A stretch of 64,000 bases of DNA from Lumnitzera littorea. Lineage: Eukaryota > Streptophyta > Magnoliopsida > Myrtales > Combretaceae. Each line of letters opens with the position of its first letter. Within the stretch, counting starts at the first letter, position 1. The notes beneath the pieces were generated by a model. It was not told the DNA's origin. It did not search any database and saw only the letters and a list, made by a program, of their open reading frames with translations. The position numbers were made by a program, and so were the translations under genes. This document shows, in pieces, positions 48,429 to 58,430 of the stretch. Where the stretch lies: the NCBI GenBank assembly GCA_024138015.1, contig JAMXBB010000003.1, positions 71,526,385 to 71,590,384 on the forward strand. The letters are read 5' to 3'.

Positions 48429-48996
48429 ATTCCCATAATAACATCATAACCCTTAATTGGAAATACTATGAGTTTTATCACAAATTCTTATCCTTGGATT
48501 TGCAATTGTCCATTATCTCTTATTTCCCATGTTAACGCTTATTCTCCTATAGGTGTTCTTATTATATAGGTGAATTTAATTTCACTCGTCTTAATCTCAT
48601 TTCCCAAAACAAACTCCTAACTACTAAATGAATGTAATGCTCCAATATCAGACAATGCATAAGTAGTTCATCCATTTATAAGTATGCTTCCTGAAACAGT
48701 TGCTATTTCTATAGTTATCTATCTCTTAAGTACTATGCTTAAGTTACGTATTTTTACAGTTCTTAACACTATCAACGCATACAAGATTCACAGTCAACTC
48801 ATTAGTAAGTAGAGTTATAAGTTAGTTTACATGCCTGTTACTAAACCTTGGTCAGTTCCATCAATATCCATTTTGTTGTTCGAGCCTTCATTAAAGTATT
48901 CTTCCATCCATTCAACAAAATCCTCAATATCCTCTTCACACCCTTGATTACAAACACTTGAGTTGGTACAATAATTGCCTTAACTCCTCTAGATCT
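48429..48996 (-). pseudogene. Element Y protease and linker
   Basis: Right to left: an acidic linker (EDIEDFVEWMEEYFNEG near 48880-48950), then the protease, with ATVSGSILING, ALSDIGALHSFSS and KGYDVIMGI. The active-site D-S-G reads D-I-G. The open reading stops at the F' insertion and continues on its far side (47206) with LD*LSKQ. Confidence 0.8.
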
Positions 48997-49079
48997 CTTA
49001 GTGATGTATCAAGCAAGTGCTTCTATCAGTTTATAATATAACAGATATAAGTCCAAATGTCGATCCCATAGGAACTAAT

Positions 49080-50213
49080 TGAAATACTACATTAGGAACT
49101 CAAGAAGGGGGGTAAATTGAGTTAAATACCCAAATTTTACTTTAATACCAATTTCTTGATTTAAGCAACTAAAAGGTGCAATATTGAAATAAACTAACAA
49201 TGAGTCTAATCAAGATAATAATAAAACAATAAAAAGTGCCAAAAATAAAGGAGATAGGAATAAAGAAATCAAGCCCAAAATTTTAATGTAGAGTTTGGAC
49301 CACCTCCTACTCTCCACGATCACCTAATGCTTCAACCGAGGTCTTCACACACAATTTTATTGATATCAATCTCAAAGACACAAGTGCCTACACCCAATCT
49401 CTAACACTAATGATCTCTTAATCACAATAACTCATAATCATTTAATATAGCGCTTTCTTGAATAAAATTTGCAAGTGTGAAGCTTGGCACTATACTAAGG
49501 TTTACAAAATGTTACAAATGATGAGCACAAGACAATTTGAATGAAGTATAAGTAAACAAGAGGAATGATTACAAGAATATATCTCTATTGATTGTCCTTC
49601 AACTACCCACAAACTTGCATTTATATCCTTTTGCAAAAATTCAACCGTTGTTCCTGTTCATCCTACATTAAATGTATTATAACGGCTAATTTATGTGTAG
49701 ACCAGTCGAACAGTCCAAGTGAGACCAATTAAATGGTCCATTCAAATGATGTAACCATTCAGATGGTCTTCAAGTTACCAATCGCATGGTTCAACAAGGC
49801 TTACTAACCTTCATCAACTAGCTAAATAGTTTATGCTTAACTAGCTGTACGGTCTAACACACCACATTGATCTTCATCAACCAGTCACATGGTCCAGAGA
49901 CAACTAGCTATATGATCCATGTCCTACCACTAATCACAAAATACCTAAAGCAACCGGCTGAACGGTTTATACTAGAATACTTAAAATGCACACTTGGACA
50001 GTACTTGATTACTTTTTCTTCTTTCAACAATATTAGAATCAATTTTAATAAGTTGCAAAGATATTTCCAAGTTTAATTTTATTTCCTTAAAAAATATAAT
50101 TGATAGAGTTCTTGTGAGAATTTGCAAATTGATTTATAACAATATTTGATTAATCGTAACGTGTATGGATTTGTTCTCATCAAAATCACAAATAAGGACT
50201 TTTAGGTTCAACA
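49080..50213. mobile_element. Solo LTR J nested in F50
   Basis: 1134 bp beginning TGAAATACTACATTAGG and ending TTTTAGGTTCAACA, with an exact 5-bp duplication CTAAT (49075-49079 and 50214-50218). It includes 'ctcaagaaggggggtaaattg' near 49103, which I recall as the conserved edge of a common plant LTR repeat, probably Ty1/copia (low certainty). Orientation and superfamily are unsettled. It carries the nine-copy motif listed separately. Confidence 0.85.
49701..49967. repeat. Nine-copy 16-bp palindromic motif cluster in J
   Basis: Consensus ACCAGYYRNAYGGTCC, each an imperfect inverted repeat. Copies begin at 49701, 49724, 49753, 49777, 49817, 49840, 49880, 49903 and 49952. The last (ACCGGCTGAACGGTTT) is the most palindromic. 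Spacing is irregular, 23-49 bases, so it is not a simple tandem array. Confidence 0.85.
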
Positions 50214-51501
50214 CTAATACGATTATTAATACTCACTAGATCTTTATTATCTAACCATCAAATTAAATTTTAAGAAACTTAAAGAAGTAAATCTAAATTA
50301 CAACTAAAACTAATTTAAAGATTAACTAAGACGCAATTCCAGAATTAACAAGAAAGCAATTCAATTAGAAATTAATTCAAGATTCAATATTGTACCTAGA
50401 TCTTGCTTCCCCTAGATCTAACATGTGATTTCCCTAAAGATAATCTAATTTATTCTTTAATATTTCTTGATTAAGAGAATTCTCTACTAAAATTAATCAC
50501 TTTCTCAAGCTAATTGACCCTAACCCTAGAATCACCTATAAGAATCTCTTCTCAATAGCATAACCTAAGATTACATTATTGAACAACAAATTCTCTATGC
50601 TTTAATTCCAAATTCCAGAAGAATCTTGCAAATTACCTCTAATCTTCCAATATCCTCATCAACTATGCCTAAATCTAATATTATAAGGAATCTCCCGATT
50701 CTCTTATAAGATATCAAACTCTAGATTACAATCTGCGGAAATAATAACCTAAATCATAAAGCAAACATATTTGAATCAAGAAAATAATAAAGAACTAAAT
50801 TAATCAAATACTTATCATGTCACATAGATAGATCTAGGTTTTACAAGACCTAGATATCAAAAATCTACTCACTATATATCGTAAAATAAGAATCTAAAAA
50901 CAAAGTATAGAAAAGAGTAGAAAAAAAGCATCATAAAATCTAAACAAAATTAAATCTTGAAATCTTCTCTTCTCCTCACTTTCTTGATTGTTCTTAGCTT
51001 TAAAAACTCCCTCCAAAAGTCGTACCAAAAATTTTTTTCTCCTAAACAAACCTTAATAAGGCTTTATATATGAAGAGCTAAAAAAAATGGATTAGTTGGA
51101 AAAGACACAACTAAGGACACAACCGTATCTCTTGGTTATATACTTGACTGTACTTAACGTTTGTCTTCTTTAAAAAAAAAAAATTGGAAACAACACAAAC
51201 AACAACATGGTCATGTCCTAGGCTATAACAATAAAAAATTAGCCCTAATTTTGCTAGGAAACAACACAGTCGTGTCATTTAGCTGTATCAATCTTCAAAC
51301 CTTCATAACTTACTCATTTTTGCTCTAATTTGAGTAAATTTTGTTTCTATCTTCTCATTTTCTCATGTAGATCATTTCAAAACCTAAAAAATAAAATTTT
51401 ACTCAATTAAATATTATTATCTAAAAATAAACTTAAATTTCTAAGGAAAATCATAAAAAATCACTAAATAAAATATAACCAATTTGGAACTCATCACCTA
51501 G

Positions 51502-52012
51502 CCCTTTGTCCTACTTGACTACAATATCTTGAGAAGTTTCCTGTCATTCCATACCTATAGCACTTCATTTTTTCATCTTTGGACACTCTCTTGACATATG
51601 ATTTGAATCACCACATAGAAAACATTTGCCTCTTAACTGAAGGCATTGCCAGGGAAAATGCTGCACTCTATACTTCTGGCATTTCACATTTCCTACCTCA
51701 TCATAAAAACTAAATCCAGTTCTATTTGAAGTAAGGCCATTAGTTACAGCAGCTTACGTCTTTCCTTTCTAGCTTAAGTTATTATTTGCACTTAGAAATG
51801 TCCTTTTGAAAATAGGCCTATATTGATTAACTCTATTTAGTTTCTTACTCCACTCATTTTGCATGGCTAGTCAATTATTATCTAATTGATGCACCTTATT
51901 GACAATTTGATGATAAGTGTTGAATCCATAATCCATTAACTTGCATCACATTGTTGCGTCAAATCCATTAAGAAAAGGATCCATTTCTAGCTCCTGATTT
52001 TGAAGCCACAGG
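51502..52012 (-). pseudogene. Element Y gag, N-terminally deleted
   Basis: Right to left: LEMDPFLNGFDATM, DYGFNTYHQIVNKVHQLDNN, a basic linker, then KCQKYRVQHFPWQC and KCFLCGDSNHMSRECP (about 51590-51690). The pair of zinc-binding blocks is typical of Tekay/Del gag. The sequence begins mid-domain at 52012, right against LTR homology, so the gag N-terminus, the primer site and the U5 end of the 5' LTR are deleted. Confidence 0.82.
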
Positions 52013-54399
52013 TTTTGAAGTCTATTTACAATAAGATAAGAAACTAGTAAGTATCCTAAGGAATTCCTAGTTGGTTTCCTCAAAACTTAAAAGAAAAGCC
52101 AAAATGCTAGAAGATTTAGTAGATTTCTTTTGATCACTTTCCCAGCCAATAGCACACTAACTTGGGGGGTAGTAGTATCTAGAAATCCTGATCTTCACTC
52201 GTTACCTGCAAAAAAGTCTATGGGGATGTAAGCACGACTAGCTCAGTAAGTAGAATGAAGTTAGAAAAGTACTAAACAACCACAAGTGAGGTTATTAATT
52301 ATGATGAAATACAATGCAAATAATTATTTGAAACATCACACAATGTTATCCAGTCCATTGCGAGATTAGAGAAATTACATCTACTCCAACCTGGATTAAG
52401 GAGTTTTACCATGACTAAAATTAGACCAAACCTGAGCTTGTGAAATGGAAAAGAACCTCCTCCTATGACCACCTTAGAACCACAACCCCTACCCTTGCCA
52501 TGATTTCCCCTCCTATCACTTAGTTCGACTGATGATGAGGAAAAGACCATTACAGCTATCCTTATCGAAGGGAGTTGATATTTGGCTTGGCACTCCTAAT
52601 TGTTCCCATAACGATTGATATGCATGCCTGATTACATTAATGGTTAAATCGCTATTAGTTTCATTTAGGGTGATCAACCAAGTTTACGTAATACAGAAAC
52701 AATGTAATCATGCATAACAATACGCCAAGGAGTTTAACTCCTATCAAAATTAGATTATCGATCACACACATGGCATGTGCATAATAAGCTAATTTACAAC
52801 CACAATCTAATATTGTTAAGCTTTTAAATACTTTCATACAGTATCCCAATAAGCGGTAAAGTCATGACCAAACTTACCTGTCTAAACGTTCACTACGGAA
52901 GACTCATGTCTTCAATGCCTTGATTATTAGGAGATCCTATATATACAAAACTCAAATTTAGCTTTCGTAAAGATTACAAAAACATTAAGATTCTATCAAT
53001 AGTTATTTCGTTAAACGATTATATATATAAATATATACACCTAAAGTATATTATTATTTTCCTTATATAATAAAATATGGTTTTATTATATAAGTTTAGT
53101 TAAGTTATTAAATAGTAATAATATACGTAGTTTTACTATTATGTATAATATATCGTTTCGATTATATCAAAACATACTTTAAATCAATTAAATCATGTTT
53201 CAATTACAGTAAGGTCATCATAGTATGTAAATTTTCGTAATATTATAGAGATATTATCTAGGATTGTCTAATTTTAGTAAAAATAGTGTCATTGGATTTG
53301 TACATCTCCAACGACACGTATTATGGGTTCCTTTTCGTGCGATAACTTCTAAACAGTATCTAGAGTTTATGGTATAACTAAATGTGTTTATAACGAATAT
53401 TGTCACATTAAACCTATTTTATTTAATCAAACCATATTTTGAATAATTTTCTAATATAACTCAATAATATGAGTATTATCTAGCCCTAATATGTATATAA
53501 CATATCCCGATTGTCAAATTATTATTTAATATATTAAATTTTCATTTTTTATCAAATCTGGCCAGTATGCATATATGTAGTTTTTATTTCCTTATTTATC
53601 ACGTTTTAGCCTATTATTGCTAAAAACAAGCCTCAATTTGTTATTTAAGCTATTTTATTAAATAAATGTGGAATAAATAGCTCAAGTTACCAAATAATTC
53701 CTACAAATTTCTACAGACTCTTAAAAATATGGGGGATTCAGTCATCACTTGGTTTCATGCTATCAATTTATTGCTTATGTACTCAAAACTACAATTTCAC
53801 CCCTAAATTGCATTTAATTAGCAAAATATTATCCTTTTTACACATAATTATTTTCAACATATCCCAACATCATTATAATTCTATAGAAGTTAGTATATGT
53901 CAATTTCATCAATTAATATTAAAAAACTTGTTTATTTCACATTTTCACCTTAATTTTAGCTATTTTTAGGGTTAAAATTTCATTAAATATTAAAATGCTC
54001 AAATAAAAAATATGGCTACATAGAAATTATCTATATGTCATGTATATCCTACAAAAAAATTTCAAGCTAGAAACAACATCATTTGATACATTTATTTTGA
54101 AAATTAAAATTTAGGTGAATCGTGACTTTCTTAAGTGTGTAAAATATTCCAAATTTTATAAAAATAAAATTATCACATGAAAGCATATCTAAAATAACCT
54201 AAATATAAATTTTTCCATAATTTTCTAGGTAGATTTAGTATTTTTTTTTTAAATTAAACGAAAAACAAGGCAAAATTTTAACATATCAATTCATCGTAGC
54301 TTTGGTAGCCAATGGTAGAGAGGATGGTGTCGAACAACCTAGCCATCAATGGTTTTACTAGGGGTTGAAGTGGTGCAATAGCATATTCAGTCTTGGTTT

Positions 54400-56950
54400 T
54401 GTCACGCTCTGAAGCGGTAGAGTCGTAACAGCCCTATCGTGTAAACCATTTTAAGATAGAAGTTGGCCTTATAACCGCTATCTTAGACCTGATCTACACA
54501 AGACATCAACGACTAACCCGTTTTGAAGTAAACAGTTTGAAATTTAAATAAATTATTTACCTAAGAAAGTGAAGAAATATATATATACACTATAATTTAG
54601 TTATTACAATTAAAGTTTATAATATTTCTTCGTAATATATTTCCTAGTTATTACAATATTCAAAAATGAAAAAAAAATAATTCTAAAGTAAAAGCTTAGA
54701 CCTTAAAAAAAATATCTTTTTATTCTTCAAATGTTTTTCCTCACTCCTTAAGATCCAGCAGTTACTAGCTTTAGAGTAGTTGTATGCCACTTCTTAGCTA
54801 GCACCTACACGACGTCTATAAGGATGTGAGTAACCATAGCTCAGTAAGTTAGGATGGAGGACTTAAAACTATACCATAAACACAACAAGGTTATCAATCA
54901 ACTTATTAGGTGCAATGCATGTCAAGTAAATACCATCGCACGACGTTATCCGACCCGTCGTGAGATTAGAAAAATTGTGTCCGCTCTAATCTAAGTTGAG
55001 GAGTTACCATTAATGCAACAGCTTACAACCAAACCTAGACTTGTGCAATGGAGACTTTGCTCCTCCTGCGACTACCTTCGAACCATTGACTTTACCCTCG
55101 CTATGACCTCCTCACCTGTCACTTAGTTCGACTAAGGATAAAGAAGGGACCCTTTGCAATCCCACACTATCCCTTTCGAAGGGGTCAGTATTTAGCCGGA
55201 GAATCCTAGGTTTCCCTTAATGGGTTGCCATGCAGGTTCGATTATTATTACAAGTCGTATATTCAATTAGGTCCAATTTAGGGTGATCAATTATTTCATA
55301 CAAATCACACAATACAAGCTAGAACAACAAATAGAATCATAACATCACTCATAATCAAGCACATGCACACATCCAACTATCTAACAAGCACAACCAAGCA
55401 TAATCTCAAGCCTCTAAAATACAACATCATATTAATCCCAACTTATCTTGACTCCTCGCTCACTCACTCGAGGTCCGACTTATTCAGGCCATCGCCGATC
55501 ATCCCTATAACACAAACATGGTTTTGGTTTTTCATATAACTATTATAGGTTTGTTTTATCTTATAACGCTTATTGTTATGTTTTTTTTTAGGGTTTAATA
55601 TACCTAATTATCTAGGTCTTAAGTTTTTTACAATTATTCTAGGTTTAGGGTTAGGTTCCGATTCGGTTTCCGTATCGATTTCTAAATTAAGTTCTAATTC
55701 GATTTCTAAGTATTGTTTTATACTCAAACCCCAGAAACTTGTTTTTACTCATAATATGAAATTAATCACCTTACTTTCCGATATCCTAATTACCATAACT
55801 ATCCCTAGTCAGTATTTTATTATATCTAGTACACTTAAATCCTTAATAGTGTACCAAATTTACTCCTAATATAAGAAATTTTTACATTTTTCATATAATT
55901 ACATAAATTCAAGTTTTCTATCAATTTTATTATATATCCCTATTATTTATATAATATCAATTTTTATCCTAATATTTTCTATTTATTATATTTCCAATAA
56001 TTACATATTAAGTATTATCACCTATTATGTATATAATACACATCTAATATTTCTAACACTCTAATTACCATCTCCCAACATTAGTTATCATTTCAAAGTG
56101 TCTAAATTCATCCTAAATCAGATTTTACACCTAATTACCCTAATTTACAAAATTAACTTAAAATGTACTATTTTTCCATATTACTTTTTTACTACCTAAT
56201 TAACCTAATAATTACATCTAACACCCTAAATACTACAAGCATCATACTTCATCAAATTTCAACATCCTAAAACATATAATTATTCACTAAATCAGTAATT
56301 AACCATTTAATTACTTAATTAACCCTAAATTACCAATTTTATGCCTCATTTTAAGGCTTAAAAATTATCTAAAAATTTTGAAAATTAATTTTTGAAAACG
56401 GGCTTCATAGCACTATTCTATACTATCTAAGTAGTCTACACAAAAATTTTGGATTCAAAACTACACTCCTAAGGTCATTTATTTCTAAACCGAAACATGC
56501 TCGATTTTGCATGATTTCTTAAAGATCATATATTAAGAGACATATTTTCATCAAAATAATATTTTTTCTAAAAACTAAATACAAAAATATTCCAAAATAA
56601 CAAAATTCATAATTTTCTAAGAATATTTACTATTTTTTACAAAATTACACAAAATCAGGCTGGAAATCGGACTCACCGGTCTAAGCGGCTCCGGCCACCA
56701 TCGGCTACTGTAGCCTTGTTAGCCGGTCCAAGTGCTACCACCACCGTGTAGTGGTGGTGGCTGTCCACTCCTAGCTACTCGTTTGGTGTGGCTTTCCCTT
56801 TATGGCCCTAATTGCACAATTTTTTCTTATTTTTTTCTTAACCCTAATTTTTCTCTCAATTTCTCCTCTCCCTATTTTTCTCACTCTCCAAACTGACCAA
56901 ATGAGCTTCTGAAATTTTCTTGCTATTTATAGAGCTTTAGAGAAATTATA
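54400..56950 (-). mobile_element. Solo LTR Z (Tekay/Del-type) in Y 5' LTR
   Basis: 2551 bp with exact duplication GGTTT (54395-54399 and 56951-56955). Plus strand starts TGTCACGCTCTGAAGC and ends AAATTATA. The minus strand thus starts TATAATTTC (expected TGTAA...). It aligns in reverse with solo LTR X. The TATA box CTATAAATAGC (minus) lies only about 20 bases inside the LTR end, so most of U3 is missing compared with X. The GC-rich block at 56670-56790 and the 98-codon frame at 55573 have no recognisable domain. Confidence 0.88.
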
Positions 56951-57415
56951 GGTTTGGGAACTACCAAGGCTTAGTTATTGCTCTATATTTTTCCTATTCT
57001 TTCTTTCTTTCTAATTATTTTCTTTTATTAATCTAAACTTTAAATTGCTAAACCTAGCATATTTGAGGTTAGTTAGTATTTATAGGATATAAGGGTAACT
57101 AAGAAGGAATTTTTCTATTTATTTATTTAATTACTTTTATTAGGAGGTGTCTCTTTTTAGGGGAATTGCTTTTGACTCACTTCTATTGGCATAGTAAGTT
57201 TTTTAGCAATTTCCTACCTTTCCCATACAGTTTTGATAGAGTTTAATTGATATTTTAGTTAAATATTAGTATTATATATATATATATATATATTATGTTA
57301 GTATTTAGTTATTTTATTAATATATGAGTATATATCCTATGTATATATCACGTGTATTTGTACTCATATAATTATGTTTCTAACATATTTTTTATTTTTA
57401 AGATATATTTCTTAT

Positions 57416-57831
57416 TTATTTTTATGAATTCATTACATATTATATATAATTATGTAATTTCAGCTTAATTTACAAGTATAATTATTATATATACAAAGTA
57501 TACTCATAAAAATATGTGTATACTCATATAGTATGTTATACTATATTGTTTTATTTTATAACTTAATTAACTTATCTTTAAATTCTTGTCGCATTCCGAG
57601 CTCAGTTTTAGGTATTTCAATCNTTATTTTTATGAGTTTATCACATATTATATATAATTATATAATTTCGAGTTAATTTACAAGTATAATTATTATATAT
57701 ACAAAGTATACTCATAAAAATATGTGTATACTCATATAGTATGTTATACTATATTGTTTTATTTTATAACTTAATTAACTTATCTTTAAATTCTTGTCGC
57801 ATTCCGAGCTCAGTTTTAGGTATTTCAATCA
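57416..57831 (+). repeat. 208-bp tandem duplication with N at the junction
   Basis: Unit 1 is 57416-57623 and unit 2 is 57624-57831. The last ~155 bases of the two units look identical, while the first ~55 differ at several positions. The only ambiguous base I noticed in the window, n at 57623, falls exactly at the junction. The left LTR of Y (about 43600-43810) has a single copy. Confidence 0.93.
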
Positions 57832-58036
57832 TTTTTATACTATATTGAGTAATCGTACTTCTAGGGGCAAAATTGGCATTTTGGGTTATTATTTTCAAAT
57901 TTTAATTTCACCAGGCTACTTTTACTAACTTTTCTGTTTTAAATGTAAAGTTTGGATTCAATCAAATAACTTTTCCCTAAAAGCCTTAAATATAAATTCA
58001 ATTGCCCTAGACACAATTTTAGGAGCATACAATATA

Positions 58037-58412
58037 GGTAACAAAAAAAAAAATATAAACCGTTGCAATTAACACGACTAGGGACACGTTTGTGTCCCCT
58101 AACTAAGAACATGGTTGTGTCCTTAAGTTGTATAACCTACTACACTTACTTAAAAATTGGTTCAAAATTGCTTGGAAATGATATAGTTATGTCGTTCGGG
58201 TACATCAATCTTCAAACCTTCAAAACTTGCTCATTTTAGCTCCAAATTGAGTGAAACTTATTTCTATCTTTTTATTTTCTTGCGTGGATCAATTAAAGCT
58301 TAAAAATCAAGATTTTACCCAATTAAGTTTCATTTTCTACAAATAAACTCAAATTTCAAAGGAAAATCATGAAAATTCACTATATAAAATATATGCAATT
58401 AAGAACTCATCA
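58037..58412 (-). repeat. Element F 3' LTR, second part
   Basis: Continues the LTR cut at 40399. 'acacgactagggacacgtttgtgtcc' near 58072 and 'atcaatcttcaaaccttca' match F50 at 51110-51310, and it ends AAGAACTCATCA. Confidence 0.88.
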
Positions 58413-58430
58413 AACTTCCCCTCACTTAAG
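58413..58430 (-). other. Element F polypurine tract
   Basis: The minus strand reads CTTAAGTGAGGGGAAGTT directly before the LTR start TGATGAGTTC. This shows that F is not a solo LTR: its 3' internal region follows to the right. Confidence 0.85.

Larger units (their letters stand above)
49002..51496 (-). mobile_element. Solo LTR F50 (F family), split by J
   Basis: F-family LTR (49002-49079 plus 50214-51496, about 1.36 kb) between Y's protease linker and gag zinc region. It begins TGATGTATCAAGCAAGTGC and ends GGAACTCATCA, with flanks CTTAG and CCTAG, one mismatch. Its body aligns with the F 3' LTR. 'ggacacaaccgtatct' and 'catggtcatgtcctagg' (51115-51220) are the family's palindromic motifs. No coding sequence. 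Confidence 0.85.
40400..58031 (-). mobile_element. Element Y: Tekay/Del-like chromovirus with 3.6 kb LTRs
   Basis: Large minus-strand Ty3/gypsy element flanked by an exact 5-bp duplication, ATATA (40395-40399 and 58032-58036). The left LTR, 40400-44008, is 3.6 kb. The right LTR is truncated at 52013 and split by solo LTR Z. The interior reads, right to left: gag zinc region, protease, RT, RNase H, integrase, chromodomain-like tail. The LTR start TGTAAGCC, the gag C-terminal double zinc region and the chromodomain place it with Tekay/Del chromoviruses. Solo LTRs F', F50 (with J inside) and Z have since entered it. Stops and lost catalytic residues make it inactive. Confidence 0.9.
52013..58031 (-). 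repeat. Element Y 5' LTR (right copy), truncated and split by Z
   Basis: Aligns with 40680-44008, starting 'aggttttgaagtctattt'. About 280 bases at its gag-proximal end are missing. Solo LTR Z occupies 54400-56950. It ends AGGAGCATACA before the ATATA duplication. It contains a 208-bp duplication with one ambiguous base (57416-57831). Confidence 0.9.

Noticed and set aside
49002..50182. A separate LTR ending at 'ttctcatca' (50182)
   Set aside because: No matching flanks. Redrawing the boundaries as J = 49080-50213 gives an exact CTAAT duplication and completes F50 with CTTAG/CCTAG.
55573..55869. 98-codon plus-strand open frame with a Ser-rich stretch
   Set aside because: Lies in solo LTR Z. 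The aligned part of X (about 32600-32900) is not open, and codon use is AT-driven.
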